Of a DNA stretch of 64,000 nucleotides, positions 1-8,269 are shown piece after piece. The stretch is from positions 1-64,000 of the forward strand of contig JAHBYV010000009.1 in NCBI GenBank assembly GCA_019635795.1. Reading direction: 5' to 3'. Position 1 is the first letter of the stretch, and each line of letters starts with the position of its first letter. The notes below the pieces were generated by a model that did no database searches, had not been told where the DNA came from, and saw only the letters and a program-made list of their open reading frames with translations. Source of the stretch: Rhizobiaceae bacterium. Its GTDB lineage: Bacteria > Pseudomonadota > Alphaproteobacteria > Rhizobiales > Rhizobiaceae. The translations under genes were made by a program, and so were the position numbers.

Positions 1-1
1 A

Positions 2-1111
2 ACGCTCGCCACTACGAATCGCGTTGTTATTGCCGGAGAAGTCCGGGTCCCGGACACTCTGCTGAAGAAGGGCAAGGACGGTGAAATCCTGAAGGATAAG
101 GCCGGTCATCCGGTTGTGAACCCGTCCAAATTCAAATCGGTTGCGCGCAAGGCAATCAAGGCGATCGGCTATGAGCAGTCGGGCTTCCATTGGAAGACAG
201 CGAAGATTGACGTTTTGCTCCATGGCCAATCACCGGACATCCGTCAGGGTGTCGATAATGCGGCTGACCGTCAGGGCGAGGAAGGCGCAGGCGATCAGGG
301 CATAATGTTCGGCTACGCCTGCCGCGAAACGCCTGACCTCATGCCTGCCCCGATATATTACAGCCACAAGATTCTGGAAAAGCTGGCCGCAGCGCGCCAC
401 GCTGGTAAGGGTGATGTAGGCAAGCTGGGACCGGACGCGAAGAGTCAAGTTTCCGTTCGCTATATTGATGGAAAGCCGGCCGAAGTTACCCAAATCGTTT
501 TGTCGACGCAGCATCTCGACGACAGTTGGGATTCAAAAAAAGTTCGTGCGATTGTCGAGCCATACATTCGTGAAGCGTTGGGCGACCTCAAGATTGCCGG
601 CGATTGCAATTGGTACATCAATCCAACTGGCAAGTTCGTGATTGGTGGGCCGGATGGCGACGCAGGTCTGACTGGCCGCAAGATCATCGTTGACACCTAT
701 GGCGGCGCAGCCCCCCATGGTGGCGGTGCCTTCTCGGGCAAGGACACAACGAAGGTTGATCGCTCTGCGGCTTATGCCGCGCGCTATCTTGCCAAGAATG
801 TCGTGGCTGCGGGGATTGCAGATCGCTGCACCATCCAGCTTTCTTATGCCATTGGCGTGGCGCAGCCGCTCTCCATCTATGTTGATCTGCACGGCACCGG
901 CAAGGTCGATGAAGCGAAACTTGAAAAAGCGCTCCGGCAGGTGATGGATTTGTCGCCTACTGGCATTCGCCGGCATCTCGATCTCAACAAGGCGATCTAT
1001 GCCAAAACGACGGCTTACGGGCATTTCGGACGCAAGCCAGGCCGTGACGGCTCCTTCTCATGGGAAAAGACCGATCTTGCCGGAGCGCTCAAGAAGGCGC
1101 TTGCTGCCTGA
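2..1111 (+). CDS. metK: S-adenosylmethionine synthase, 5' end cut by window
   Basis: MetK makes S-adenosylmethionine from ATP and methionine in the cytoplasm. The frame is open from base 2, so the true start lies before the window; about 369 residues are visible and the N-terminal roughly 50 residues of a typical alphaproteobacterial enzyme are missing. Family signatures seen are [13 protein letters not shown], the active-site region around [22 protein letters not shown], and the C-terminal stretch GHFGR. The product supplies the methyl donor for TrmB, encoded 5 bp downstream, and the two are probably co-transcribed. Identity is certain; only the start is unknown. Confidence 0.97.
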   Translation, partial: TLATTNRVVIAGEVRVPDTLLKKGKDGEILKDKAGHPVVNPSKFKSVARKAIKAIGYEQSGFHWKTAKIDVLLHGQSPDIRQGVDNAADRQGEEGAGDQGIMFGYACRETPDLMPAPIYYSHKILEKLAAARHAGKGDVGKLGPDAKSQVSVRYIDGKPAEVTQIVLSTQHLDDSWDSKKVRAIVEPYIREALGDLKIAGDCNWYINPTGKFVIGGPDGDAGLTGRKIIVDTYGGAAPHGGGAFSGKDTTKVDRSAAYAARYLAKNVVAAGIADRCTIQLSYAIGVAQPLSIYVDLHGTGKVDEAKLEKALRQVMDLSPTGIRRHLDLNKAIYAKTTAYGHFGRKPGRDGSFSWEKTDLAGALKKALAA

Positions 1112-1116
1112 AGCCA

Positions 1117-1818
1117 ATGAGCGTTGAAAACGAACAGCCCGCGAAGGGCGCATTCTTCGGCCGCAGACGAGGGCGTCCCCTTCGTCTGCACCAGGAAGAG
1201 GCCTACGAAGTGGGGCAAACCAAATATGGCCTTGATCTTTCAGCGCCGCCCCCTGCCCCGCTGACGGCGCTATTCGATGCTCCGGTGCAAGAAGTGCGCC
1301 TCGAGATCGGTTTTGGCGGCGGTGAGCATTTGCTTCATCGCGCACGCGAGAACCCGTCGATAGGCTACATAGGTGTTGAGCCGTTCATTAACGGCATGGC
1401 GAAGGTGACCGCCGCACTTGCACTCGAGCCGATGTCGAACGTGAGGCTTTATGGCGAGGATGCCATTCACGTCCTTGATTGGCTGCCGGGAGCATCCGTT
1501 GCCGGGATCGACCTGTTCTATCCTGATCCTTGGCCGAAGAAAAAGCACTGGAAGCGGCGCTTTGTGAATGAAGCAAATCTCGCGCGTTTCTCTCGCGTTC
1601 TCGTCCCCAATGGTACTTTTCGCTTCGCATCAGACATTGAGCACTATGTGAACTGGACCTTGCTGGAATGCGCCAGACATGGCGGATTCGAATGGCAGGC
1701 GACATCTGCTGATGATTGGCGAACGCCGTATGAAGGCTGGCCCGGAACAAGGTATGAAGCCAAGGCATTACGCGAAGGTCGCACACCTGCCTATCTGAGG
1801 TTTTTGCACTCCTCCTAA
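1117..1818 (+). CDS. trmB: tRNA (guanine-N7)-methyltransferase
   Basis: TrmB methylates N7 of G46 in the tRNA variable loop using S-adenosylmethionine. The 233-residue product has the SAM-binding motif [15 protein letters not shown] and the family signature [16 protein letters not shown], which carries substrate and catalytic contacts. A longer reading begins at 1060 inside metK, but the ATG at 1117 gives MSVENEQ, sits 5 bp after the metK stop and gives the usual family length, so I chose it. The next gene, tctC, starts 75 bp later and belongs to an unrelated transport operon. Confidence 0.93.
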   Translation: MSVENEQPAKGAFFGRRRGRPLRLHQEEAYEVGQTKYGLDLSAPPPAPLTALFDAPVQEVRLEIGFGGGEHLLHRARENPSIGYIGVEPFINGMAKVTAALALEPMSNVRLYGEDAIHVLDWLPGASVAGIDLFYPDPWPKKKHWKRRFVNEANLARFSRVLVPNGTFRFASDIEHYVNWTLLECARHGGFEWQATSADDWRTPYEGWPGTRYEAKALREGRTPAYLRFLHSS

Positions 1819-1893
1819 ATTGCTCAACACGGGCGCTGGTAAACTTAGATTTGCTGAGTCATATTTACCCCTATCAAACATGGAGGATACTCA

Positions 1894-2838
1894 GTGAAGC
1901 AGTTTATTCTAGCGACCGTCCTTGCGGGCGTGATGGCTGTGCCTGCATTCGCGACAGACTACAAAATCATGGCTCCGGCGTCCCCGGGGGGCGGCTGGGA
2001 CCAGACGGCCCGCTCCATGCAGAGCGCACTTCAGGATGAGAAAATCTCAGACAGCGTGCAGGTTTACAATGTTCCCGGCGCGGGCGGCACAATCGGTTTG
2101 GCGCAGTTCGTCAACCAGACGAATGGCGACCCCACCCAGTTGATCGTCGGCGGTTATGTCATGGTTGGCGCGATCCTTACCAACAAATCGCCTGTCACGC
2201 TTGACCAGATCACGCCGATAGCGCGCCTTACCGGCGAGTATGAAGCCATAGTTGTTCCTGCCGCATCCGATATCAAGGATATGGCGGGGTTGGTTGAGAA
2301 ACTGAAGGCTGATCCGGGTTCCGTTTCCTGGGCTGGCGGTTCTGCTGGCGGCACAGACCACATCACTGCCGGGCTTATTGCCAAGGCAACTGGCGTTGAT
2401 CCGACGAAGGTTAATTACATCGCCTTTTCCGGCGGCGGCGAAGCGCTAGCCGCAATTCTCGGCAATCAGGTCACGGTTGGCATTTCCGGCTATGGCGAAT
2501 TTGCCGAGCAGGTGAAAGCCGGAACACTGCGCGTCATTGGCGTTTCGAGCGACGAGCGGGTTGAAGGCATAGACGCACCGACCTTCAAGGAAAGCGGCGT
2601 GGACGTCTCTATCCAGAATTGGCGTATGGTCGGCGCAGCACCCGGCATTACCGATGAACAGAAAGCCGCAATTCTGGCTGACATCGAAAAGATGAATAAT
2701 TCCGAGACCTGGAAGAAGACACTCGCAGACAAGGGATGGGCGAATACCTTCCTGGCGGGCGATGCATTTTCCGAGCAGTTGAAGAAAGACATTTCATCGA
2801 CCTCCGAAATCCTCAAAGAAATCGGCTTGGTACAATGA
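1894..2838 (+). CDS. tctC: Tripartite tricarboxylate transporter, periplasmic binding protein
   Basis: TctC captures a tricarboxylate such as citrate, or a related organic acid, in the periplasm and hands it to the TctAB membrane complex. The 314-residue protein opens with a clean signal peptide (MKQFILATVLAGVMAVPAFA) and shows the family ligand-binding pattern PASPGGGWDQTAR near residue 30 and GGSAGGTDH near residue 150. The start is GTG, 6 bases after a strong GGAGGA site. Its stop overlaps the tctB start (ATGA). The exact substrate cannot be read from sequence, and no tctDE two-component pair is present here. Confidence 0.9.
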   Translation: MKQFILATVLAGVMAVPAFATDYKIMAPASPGGGWDQTARSMQSALQDEKISDSVQVYNVPGAGGTIGLAQFVNQTNGDPTQLIVGGYVMVGAILTNKSPVTLDQITPIARLTGEYEAIVVPAASDIKDMAGLVEKLKADPGSVSWAGGSAGGTDHITAGLIAKATGVDPTKVNYIAFSGGGEALAAILGNQVTVGISGYGEFAEQVKAGTLRVIGVSSDERVEGIDAPTFKESGVDVSIQNWRMVGAAPGITDEQKAAILADIEKMNNSETWKKTLADKGWANTFLAGDAFSEQLKKDISSTSEILKEIGLVQ

Positions 2839-3314
2839 GCTCTCAAGGCTCCGGCCAACACCGCCCAGACCGGGCGGTGTTGGTTATAGCGGCCGTGCTT
2901 GGCCTCGCAGCAATTGCAATTGCATATTCGACCATGCAGCAAGGTGGTGTTGCGGGCTACTCTCCGGTTGGCCCCAAGACGGTGCCTTACATAATCGCGG
3001 GCGTACTCGCCATTCTGTCAGTTCTGACGGCGATTGCCGGACTGCGAGGAGATTTTCCAGCGCGGGAAGAGCAGAATTTTCGGCCGATGCTGTGGATTAT
3101 TGGCGGGCTGGCCGTTCAGATGCTGACGATGAAAACGATCGGCTTTTCAATTTCCACCGGATTGCTTTTCGCTGCCACCGCAAAGGGATTTGGCAAAGGA
3201 CCACTGTGGATGACGATCCCCATCGGCATCGTGTTTTCGTTCATTGTCTGGTTCATATTTGCAAAGGGATTGCAGCTTTCGCTTCCCGCAGGTCCCCTTG
3301 AACGGCTTTTTTAG
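2835..3314 (+). CDS. tctB: Tripartite tricarboxylate transporter, small membrane subunit
   Basis: TctB is the small, four-helix membrane subunit that pairs with TctA in the TTT family. The ATG at 2835 overlaps the tctC stop by 4 bp and gives 159 residues (MSSQGSGQHRPD...). An upstream in-frame extension inside tctC is very unlikely. Hydrophobic segments lie near residues 16-35, 45-65, 80-105 and 120-145. Sequence conservation in TctB is poor, so the call rests on size, topology and its position between tctC and tctA. Confidence 0.88.
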   Translation: MSSQGSGQHRPDRAVLVIAAVLGLAAIAIAYSTMQQGGVAGYSPVGPKTVPYIIAGVLAILSVLTAIAGLRGDFPAREEQNFRPMLWIIGGLAVQMLTMKTIGFSISTGLLFAATAKGFGKGPLWMTIPIGIVFSFIVWFIFAKGLQLSLPAGPLERLF

Positions 3315-3323
3315 GATCGAACC

Positions 3324-4865
3324 ATGAATACGTTCGAATTGCTGGGCCAAGGCCTGATAAGCGCGATGCAGCTGTCGAATCTGCTGTATGCGTTGATAGG
3401 CGTCACGCTTGGAACAGCGGTCGGCGTTTTGCCTGGCATAGGCCCTGCTCTTACTGTCGCGCTGCTGCTGCCGGTAACTTACAAGCTTGATCCGGCAGGC
3501 TCGCTTATCATGTTTGCGGGTATCTATTATGGCGGCATGTATGGCGGATCAACGACCTCGATCCTTCTTAACACACCCGGCGAAAGCGCCTCCATCGTCA
3601 CTGCGCTGGAAGGCAACAAAATGGCCCGCAAAGGGCGGGGCGGCCCTGCCCTTGCAACGGCCGCAATCGGCTCGTTCATTGCCGGACTTATCGCTACGCT
3701 CGGGCTCGCATTCATCGCGCCTTCCGTGGTCAAGTTCGCCCTCTCATTTGGGCCTTCAGAATATTTCGGCCTGATGTTGCTGGCGTTCATGACAGTGTCA
3801 GCGGCTTTCGGCGACTCGGCACTGCGAGGGATTACGTCCCTTACCATCGGGCTGGCTCTCGGTCTGATCGGAATTGACCAGCTGACAGGTCAGGCGCGCC
3901 TGACGATGGGGCTTCCTAACCTGCTTGACGGCATATCGGTGACGACACTTGCCGTCGCCCTGTTTGCTATTGGGGAAACGCTCGCGGTTGCCGCACAAAA
4001 GGTTGCTGGCGAGGATAAGGTAGAAGCCGTAAAAGGCTCTGTATGGATGACCCGCGAGGACTGGAAACGATCCTGGAAGCCTTGGCTGCGCGGAACTGCT
4101 ATCGGCTTTCCCATTGGTGCAATGCCCGCAGGCGGCGCGGATGTATCAAGCTTCCTTTCTTACTCGGCAGAACGGACTTTCACCAAGCACCCTGAAGAAT
4201 TTGGTCACGGTGCAATAGAAGGGGTTGCCGGACCAGAAGCGGCAAATAACGCATCTGCTGCCGGAACATTGGTGCCACTGCTTACGCTCGGCCTTCCGAC
4301 GACTGCAACCGCTGCAATCATGCTGGCTGGCTTTCAACAGTTCGGCCTTCAGCCAGGGCCACTTCTCTTCGTCACGAATGCACCGTTGGTTTGGGCATTG
4401 ATTGCGAGCCTGCTTGTCGCAAACCTCATGCTACTCGTACTGAATCTGCCGCTGATCGGCTTGTGGGTGAAGCTGCTCACTATTCCCCGCTATTGGCTTT
4501 ATGCGGGAATTCTCGTGTTCGCCACATTGGGTACCATCGGAGCTGACGGGTCCACCTTCTCCCTGGGCGGCGTACCCATATCCTTCGGATTGGGATTGCT
4601 CATGATATTCGGCATTCTCGGATATTTGCTGCGCCGGTTCCACTATCCAATCGCGCCAGTGGTCGTGGGCCTGATTTTGGGGCCGATGGCTGAGAAGAGC
4701 CTGCGTCAGGCATTGCAGATCAGCCAAGGCAACCCTATGGCGCTATTCCATTCGTGGATCGCTGTCATTTTGTGGCTGCTCGCCGCTGCTGCCCTGCTTG
4801 TCCCCATGTATATGCGCTACAGGGGAAGCAAGGTTCTGGAGCAGATCGCAGGCGACACGGACTGA
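3324..4865 (+). CDS. tctA: Tripartite tricarboxylate transporter, large membrane subunit
   Basis: TctA is the large membrane component of the TTT transporter and forms the transport path. The 513-residue protein is hydrophobic throughout and carries the characteristic glycine-rich repeat near residue 28 ([21 protein letters not shown]) and a second motif near residue 264 ([18 protein letters not shown]). It starts 9 bp after tctB. A short inverted repeat spans the stop codon and may end the operon. The operon sits between trmB and the rimP-nusA-infB cluster and has no functional link to either. Confidence 0.93.
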   Translation: MNTFELLGQGLISAMQLSNLLYALIGVTLGTAVGVLPGIGPALTVALLLPVTYKLDPAGSLIMFAGIYYGGMYGGSTTSILLNTPGESASIVTALEGNKMARKGRGGPALATAAIGSFIAGLIATLGLAFIAPSVVKFALSFGPSEYFGLMLLAFMTVSAAFGDSALRGITSLTIGLALGLIGIDQLTGQARLTMGLPNLLDGISVTTLAVALFAIGETLAVAAQKVAGEDKVEAVKGSVWMTREDWKRSWKPWLRGTAIGFPIGAMPAGGADVSSFLSYSAERTFTKHPEEFGHGAIEGVAGPEAANNASAAGTLVPLLTLGLPTTATAAIMLAGFQQFGLQPGPLLFVTNAPLVWALIASLLVANLMLLVLNLPLIGLWVKLLTIPRYWLYAGILVFATLGTIGADGSTFSLGGVPISFGLGLLMIFGILGYLLRRFHYPIAPVVVGLILGPMAEKSLRQALQISQGNPMALFHSWIAVILWLLAAAALLVPMYMRYRGSKVLEQIAGDTD

Positions 4866-4878
4866 TTCTTGTCCGTGT
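4855..4878. terminator. Stem-loop over the tctA stop codon
   Basis: ACACGGAC at 4855-4862 and GTCCGTGT at 4871-4878 form a perfect 8-bp stem with an 8-base loop. It lies between the converging tctA and the small reverse gene at 4889-5062. There is no T-run on either side, so it may be a weak or Rho-assisted terminator, or an mRNA 3' stabiliser. Confidence 0.4.
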
Positions 4879-4888
4879 CCGTACCGGA

Positions 4889-5062
4889 TTATTTAAACGT
4901 GCGGGCGCTTCTGCCAGTGATCGCACCAAACTCTACGGGATCAATACCGAGGTTGCGCAAATCCGCCGCGCTTGGCGCGCGATTGTTCTCAACTGCATTG
5001 GCCACTTTGACAGCGCTTCCGACCGTTCCGAAGATGGCCGCTAACGTGTTGCGCATTGTCAT
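4889..5062 (-). CDS. Small conserved-looking protein, 57 residues, function unknown
   Basis: I chose the start MTMRNTLAAIF because its ATG is preceded by a good AGGAG site (9 bases away). The product has a hydrophobic/Ala-rich amphipathic N-terminus (residues 5-22) followed by ENNRAPSAADLRNLGIDPVEFGAI. The ending 'LRxLGIDPxxF' resembles short hypothetical proteins I recall from rhizobia, which is why I believe this is a real gene. No catalytic motif is visible. It converges on tctA and is transcribed away from the rimP leader. Function unknown; a small membrane-associated or regulatory peptide is possible. Confidence 0.6.
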   Translation of the reverse strand: MTMRNTLAAIFGTVGSAVKVANAVENNRAPSAADLRNLGIDPVEFGAITGRSARTFK

Positions 5063-5270
5063 TTTGAACTCCTGTCTCAACATCACCACAGCTATTGTGC
5101 GGTGCAACAAGTATAGGAGCGTTTGTCTGTTCGCGTCAGATCATCAAACACAATGCTGCCATGCATTTTCGCATGGATAAGTCGCCCGACCGGTGGCTGA
5201 AGAAAATGGGGTACTTGCAATTTGAACGAGGCGGCTTTATATCGAAGTCAAATTCTTGGTCAGTATGACG

Positions 5271-5302
5271 AAGAGTGGGTCCACCCGGTCCCGCTCTTTT
5301 TT
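5271..5302 (+). terminator. Terminator-like hairpin in the rimP leader (possible attenuator)
   Basis: AAGAGTGGG at 5271-5279 pairs with CCCGCTCTT at 5290-5298 (one G-U pair) around a 10-base loop, followed by an unbroken T stretch to 5302. It ends 27 bp before the rimP ATG and has the form of an intrinsic terminator on the plus strand. No plus-strand gene ends nearby, so it most likely acts inside the leader of the rimP operon as an attenuator, perhaps linked to NusA autoregulation. The structure is seen; the role is inferred. Confidence 0.55.
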
Positions 5303-5329
5303 GTTACTGGCAGCCGCTTGTAGGTGTTT

Positions 5330-5947
5330 ATGACCACTGCTGAAGCAGAAATTGGCAATGATGAACGCATAATCCGGGAAGCCGGTATTGATGCTCGCAT
5401 TGCGACAATTATTGAACCCGTGTTACGCGGCATCGGCTTTCGATTGGTGCGTGTTCGCTTGTTCGGGCAAAACGGGCTGACCCTGCAAATAATGGCGGAA
5501 CGCGAAGACGGCACAATGACCGTTGAAGATTGCGAGGAAGTCAGCCGCGCAATCTCCCCGGCGCTCGATGTCGAAGACCCGATTGAGAAAGCCTATCATC
5601 TGGAAGTGTCCTCGCCGGGCATTGATAGGGTTCTTGTACGAAAATCAGATTTCACGACGTGGATTGGCCATATCGTGAAGCTTGAAACCTCGGTAATGGT
5701 TGCTGATCGCAAGCGTTTTCGTGGACGCATCGCAAGTGTGGATGCGGATGCTGTAACCATCGAGCGGGATCAGGCCAGCTATGGCGATGAGCCCACTGTG
5801 ACAATTCCGTTCGAGGCAATTTCGGAAGCTCGACTTATTTTGACGGAAGATTTGATCCGCGATGCGCTGAAAGCGGACAAAAAGGCACGTCAGGAAGCAA
5901 GAAAGCGCCGCGGCGAGGCGCCGGAAGACGCCGCAGAAGACGAATGA
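5330..5947 (+). CDS. rimP: Ribosome maturation factor
   Basis: RimP assists late maturation of the 30S subunit. The 205-residue product shows the conserved N-terminal domain ([30 protein letters not shown], and [14 protein letters not shown]) and the [13 protein letters not shown] motif near residue 85, then a C-terminal SH3-like domain and a charged Lys/Arg/Glu tail. I use the ATG at 5330 (MTTAEAEIG); a GTG two codons upstream is also possible. It is the first gene of the rimP-nusA-ylxR-infB-rbfA-truB operon and stands 39 bp before nusA. Confidence 0.95.
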   Translation: MTTAEAEIGNDERIIREAGIDARIATIIEPVLRGIGFRLVRVRLFGQNGLTLQIMAEREDGTMTVEDCEEVSRAISPALDVEDPIEKAYHLEVSSPGIDRVLVRKSDFTTWIGHIVKLETSVMVADRKRFRGRIASVDADAVTIERDQASYGDEPTVTIPFEAISEARLILTEDLIRDALKADKKARQEARKRRGEAPEDAAEDE

Positions 5948-5986
5948 ATTCGAAGGGCGTGAGCCCGCGAACCCAGGGAGACGAAC

Positions 5987-7582
5987 ATGGTCGTCAGTGC
6001 CAACAGGCTTGAGCTGCTCCAGATCGCCGATGCGGTCGCTCGCGAAAAGTCTATCGACAAATCCATCGTGATCGATGCGATGGCCGATGCCATTCAAAAG
6101 GCTGCGCGGTCCCGCTACGGCCTCGAAACCAACATTCGCGCTGACATCAACCATCAGACCGGCGAAATGAAGCTTCAGCGGCTTATGGAAGTTGTCGATG
6201 AGGTTGAAGAGCCCGCTCGCCAGATTGCCGTGAAAGATGCGCGCCTGCGCAACCCCGACGCTCAGCCCGGCGACTATATTGCCGAGCAGCTTCCACCGAT
6301 GGATTTCGGCCGGATCGCCGCGCAGTCTGCCAAGCAGGTTATCGTTCAGAAAGTGCGCGAGGCCGAACGCGACCGTCAATATGACGAGTACAAGGATCGC
6401 ATTGGCGAGATCGTCAATGGCACAGTCAAGCGCGTTGAATATGGTAACGTGATTGTGGATCTCGGGCGCGGTGAAGCCATTATTCGCCGTGACGAATTGA
6501 TCCCGCGCGAAAATTACAAGTATGGCGACCGCGTGCGCGCTTACGTTTACGATGTGCGCCGCGAGCAGCGCGGCCCGCAGATTTTCCTTTCGCGTACGCA
6601 TCCGCAATTCATGGCCAAATTGTTCACGATGGAAGTGCCGGAGATTTACGACGGCATTATCGAGATCAAGTCCGTTGCCCGCGACCCCGGTTCGCGCGCC
6701 AAGATTGCGGTAACGTCTAGGGACTCTTCCATTGATCCCGTCGGCGCGTGTGTCGGTATGCGTGGTTCCCGTGTTCAGGCCGTTGTCGCCGAGCTCCAGG
6801 GTGAAAAGATCGACATCATACCGTGGTCACCGTCCGTCGCATCGTTCATCGTGAATGCGTTGCAACCCGCGGAAGTTGCCAAGGTCGTGCTGGACGAGGA
6901 AGCTGAGCGCATCGAAGTTGTGGTTGCTGATGATCAGCTTTCGCTGGCGATTGGCCGTCGCGGACAAAATGTGCGTCTGGCCTCGCAGCTCACCGGCTGG
7001 GACATCGACATCCTGACCGAGCAGGAAGAATCCGAGCGTCGTCAAAAGGAATTCTCCGAGCGCTCCAAGCTGTTCATGGATGCCCTCAACGTCGACGAGA
7101 TCGTCGGTCAGGTTTTGGCGTCGGAAGGCTTCTCCAGCATTGAAGAAGTTGCTTATGTCGAATCCGACGAAATTTCCTCTATCGATGGTTTCGATGAAGA
7201 TACTGCCAGCGAAATCCAGACGCGCGCACGCGAATATCTGGAACGCGTTGAAGCCGAGCAGGACGAAAAGCGCAAAACGCTTGGCGTTGCGGACGAGTTG
7301 AGAGAAATACCCGGCATCACCACCGCCATGATGGTCACATTGGGCGAAGATGGCGTGAAAACCATTGAGGATTTCGCAGGCTATGCTGTCGACGATCTGG
7401 TTGGCTGGAAAGAGCGTAAGGATGGCGAAACGAAGCAATATCCTGGCGTGCTTGCACCTCATCAGGTTTCGCGCGCCGAAGCAGAGCAAATGGTCCTCGC
7501 TGCTCGCCTGAAAGCGGGCTGGATCACCGAAGAAGAAATGGCGGCAGAGCAAAGCGCCGCTGAAGAAACTGCCGACGCATAA
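5987..7582 (+). CDS. nusA: Transcription termination/antitermination factor NusA
   Basis: NusA binds RNA polymerase and nascent RNA and controls pausing, termination and antitermination. In 531 residues the order is: N-terminal polymerase-binding domain (1-130), S1 domain (about 137-200, GTVKRVEYGNVIVDLGRGEA), KH1/KH2 domains (about 230-345, including GACVGMRGSRVQAV and LAIGRRGQNVRLA), then an acidic C-terminal region with helix-hairpin-helix repeats (360-520). The start is preceded by a good GGGAG site. As in most bacteria it lies between rimP and ylxR/infB, so factors for transcription and translation are made together. Confidence 0.97.
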   Translation: MVVSANRLELLQIADAVAREKSIDKSIVIDAMADAIQKAARSRYGLETNIRADINHQTGEMKLQRLMEVVDEVEEPARQIAVKDARLRNPDAQPGDYIAEQLPPMDFGRIAAQSAKQVIVQKVREAERDRQYDEYKDRIGEIVNGTVKRVEYGNVIVDLGRGEAIIRRDELIPRENYKYGDRVRAYVYDVRREQRGPQIFLSRTHPQFMAKLFTMEVPEIYDGIIEIKSVARDPGSRAKIAVTSRDSSIDPVGACVGMRGSRVQAVVAELQGEKIDIIPWSPSVASFIVNALQPAEVAKVVLDEEAERIEVVVADDQLSLAIGRRGQNVRLASQLTGWDIDILTEQEESERRQKEFSERSKLFMDALNVDEIVGQVLASEGFSSIEEVAYVESDEISSIDGFDEDTASEIQTRAREYLERVEAEQDEKRKTLGVADELREIPGITTAMMVTLGEDGVKTIEDFAGYAVDDLVGWKERKDGETKQYPGVLAPHQVSRAEAEQMVLAARLKAGWITEEEMAAEQSAAEETADA

Positions 7583-7615
7583 TCATGCGTTGGCTTGGAG
7601 CAGCACTTGGACGAG

Positions 7616-8269
7616 ATGAACGATCGCACCTGCATCGTTACGCGCCAGACCGCGGACCCGGATCGGTTGATCCGGTTCGTGGCCGCTCCTGATTCGACTC
7701 TTGTACCTGACCTGAAGCGCAACCTGCCCGGCAGAGGATGCTGGGTAACGGCGGAGCGCAAGTTGGTCGATCAGGCTGCGATGAACAGAAAGCTGTTCAA
7801 TCGGGCGCTGCGCGAGGGTGTAATAATCCCGCCTGATCTGGGGGAACAGGTCGATCGCCTGATGGCAAAATCAGTGCTTGGTTCCCTCGGCCTTACTCGC
7901 AAGGCGGGCAAGGTTGCGCTTGGTGCCGCGAAAGTGGAAAATGCTGTGCGTTCCGGCAATGCTGTCGTCGTGCTGCATGCGCTGGATGCTGCGGAAGACG
8001 GTGTCCGAAAGATCACACAGGCAAGGCGCGCAACGTTTTTTATGGGCGGCCCTGAAATTCCGGCTCATAAACTTTTCAGCGAAGCTGAAATGAGTTTGGC
8101 ATTAGGCAGCACAAATGTGATACATGCTGCCGTGCTCGCGGGTGACGCGGGAACGGCGGCCGTGAAGCGCATCGAAGCGCTCGACCGGTATCGGGGCGGT
8201 TCCCCGGAAGTTCTGGCAATAAGAGCGGCAATTGCTCCGAACGATGGCGCCGCAGAGGAATTGGAATGA
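7616..8269 (+). CDS. YlxR-family RNA-binding protein fused to an L7Ae-like domain
   Basis: The N-terminus has the YlxR (DUF448) signature [19 protein letters not shown] and the GRGCWV motif near residue 40. Residues from about 85 ([24 protein letters not shown]) resemble the L7Ae/YlxQ-type RNA-binding fold, a fusion known in alphaproteobacteria. A nucleic-acid role in ribosome or tRNA function is likely; the exact job is unknown. I start at ATG 7616 (MNDRTC); a TTG at 7595 would add seven residues. The stop overlaps the infB start by 4 bp, so the two are translationally coupled. Confidence 0.85.
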   Translation: MNDRTCIVTRQTADPDRLIRFVAAPDSTLVPDLKRNLPGRGCWVTAERKLVDQAAMNRKLFNRALREGVIIPPDLGEQVDRLMAKSVLGSLGLTRKAGKVALGAAKVENAVRSGNAVVVLHALDAAEDGVRKITQARRATFFMGGPEIPAHKLFSEAEMSLALGSTNVIHAAVLAGDAGTAAVKRIEALDRYRGGSPEVLAIRAAIAPNDGAAEELE

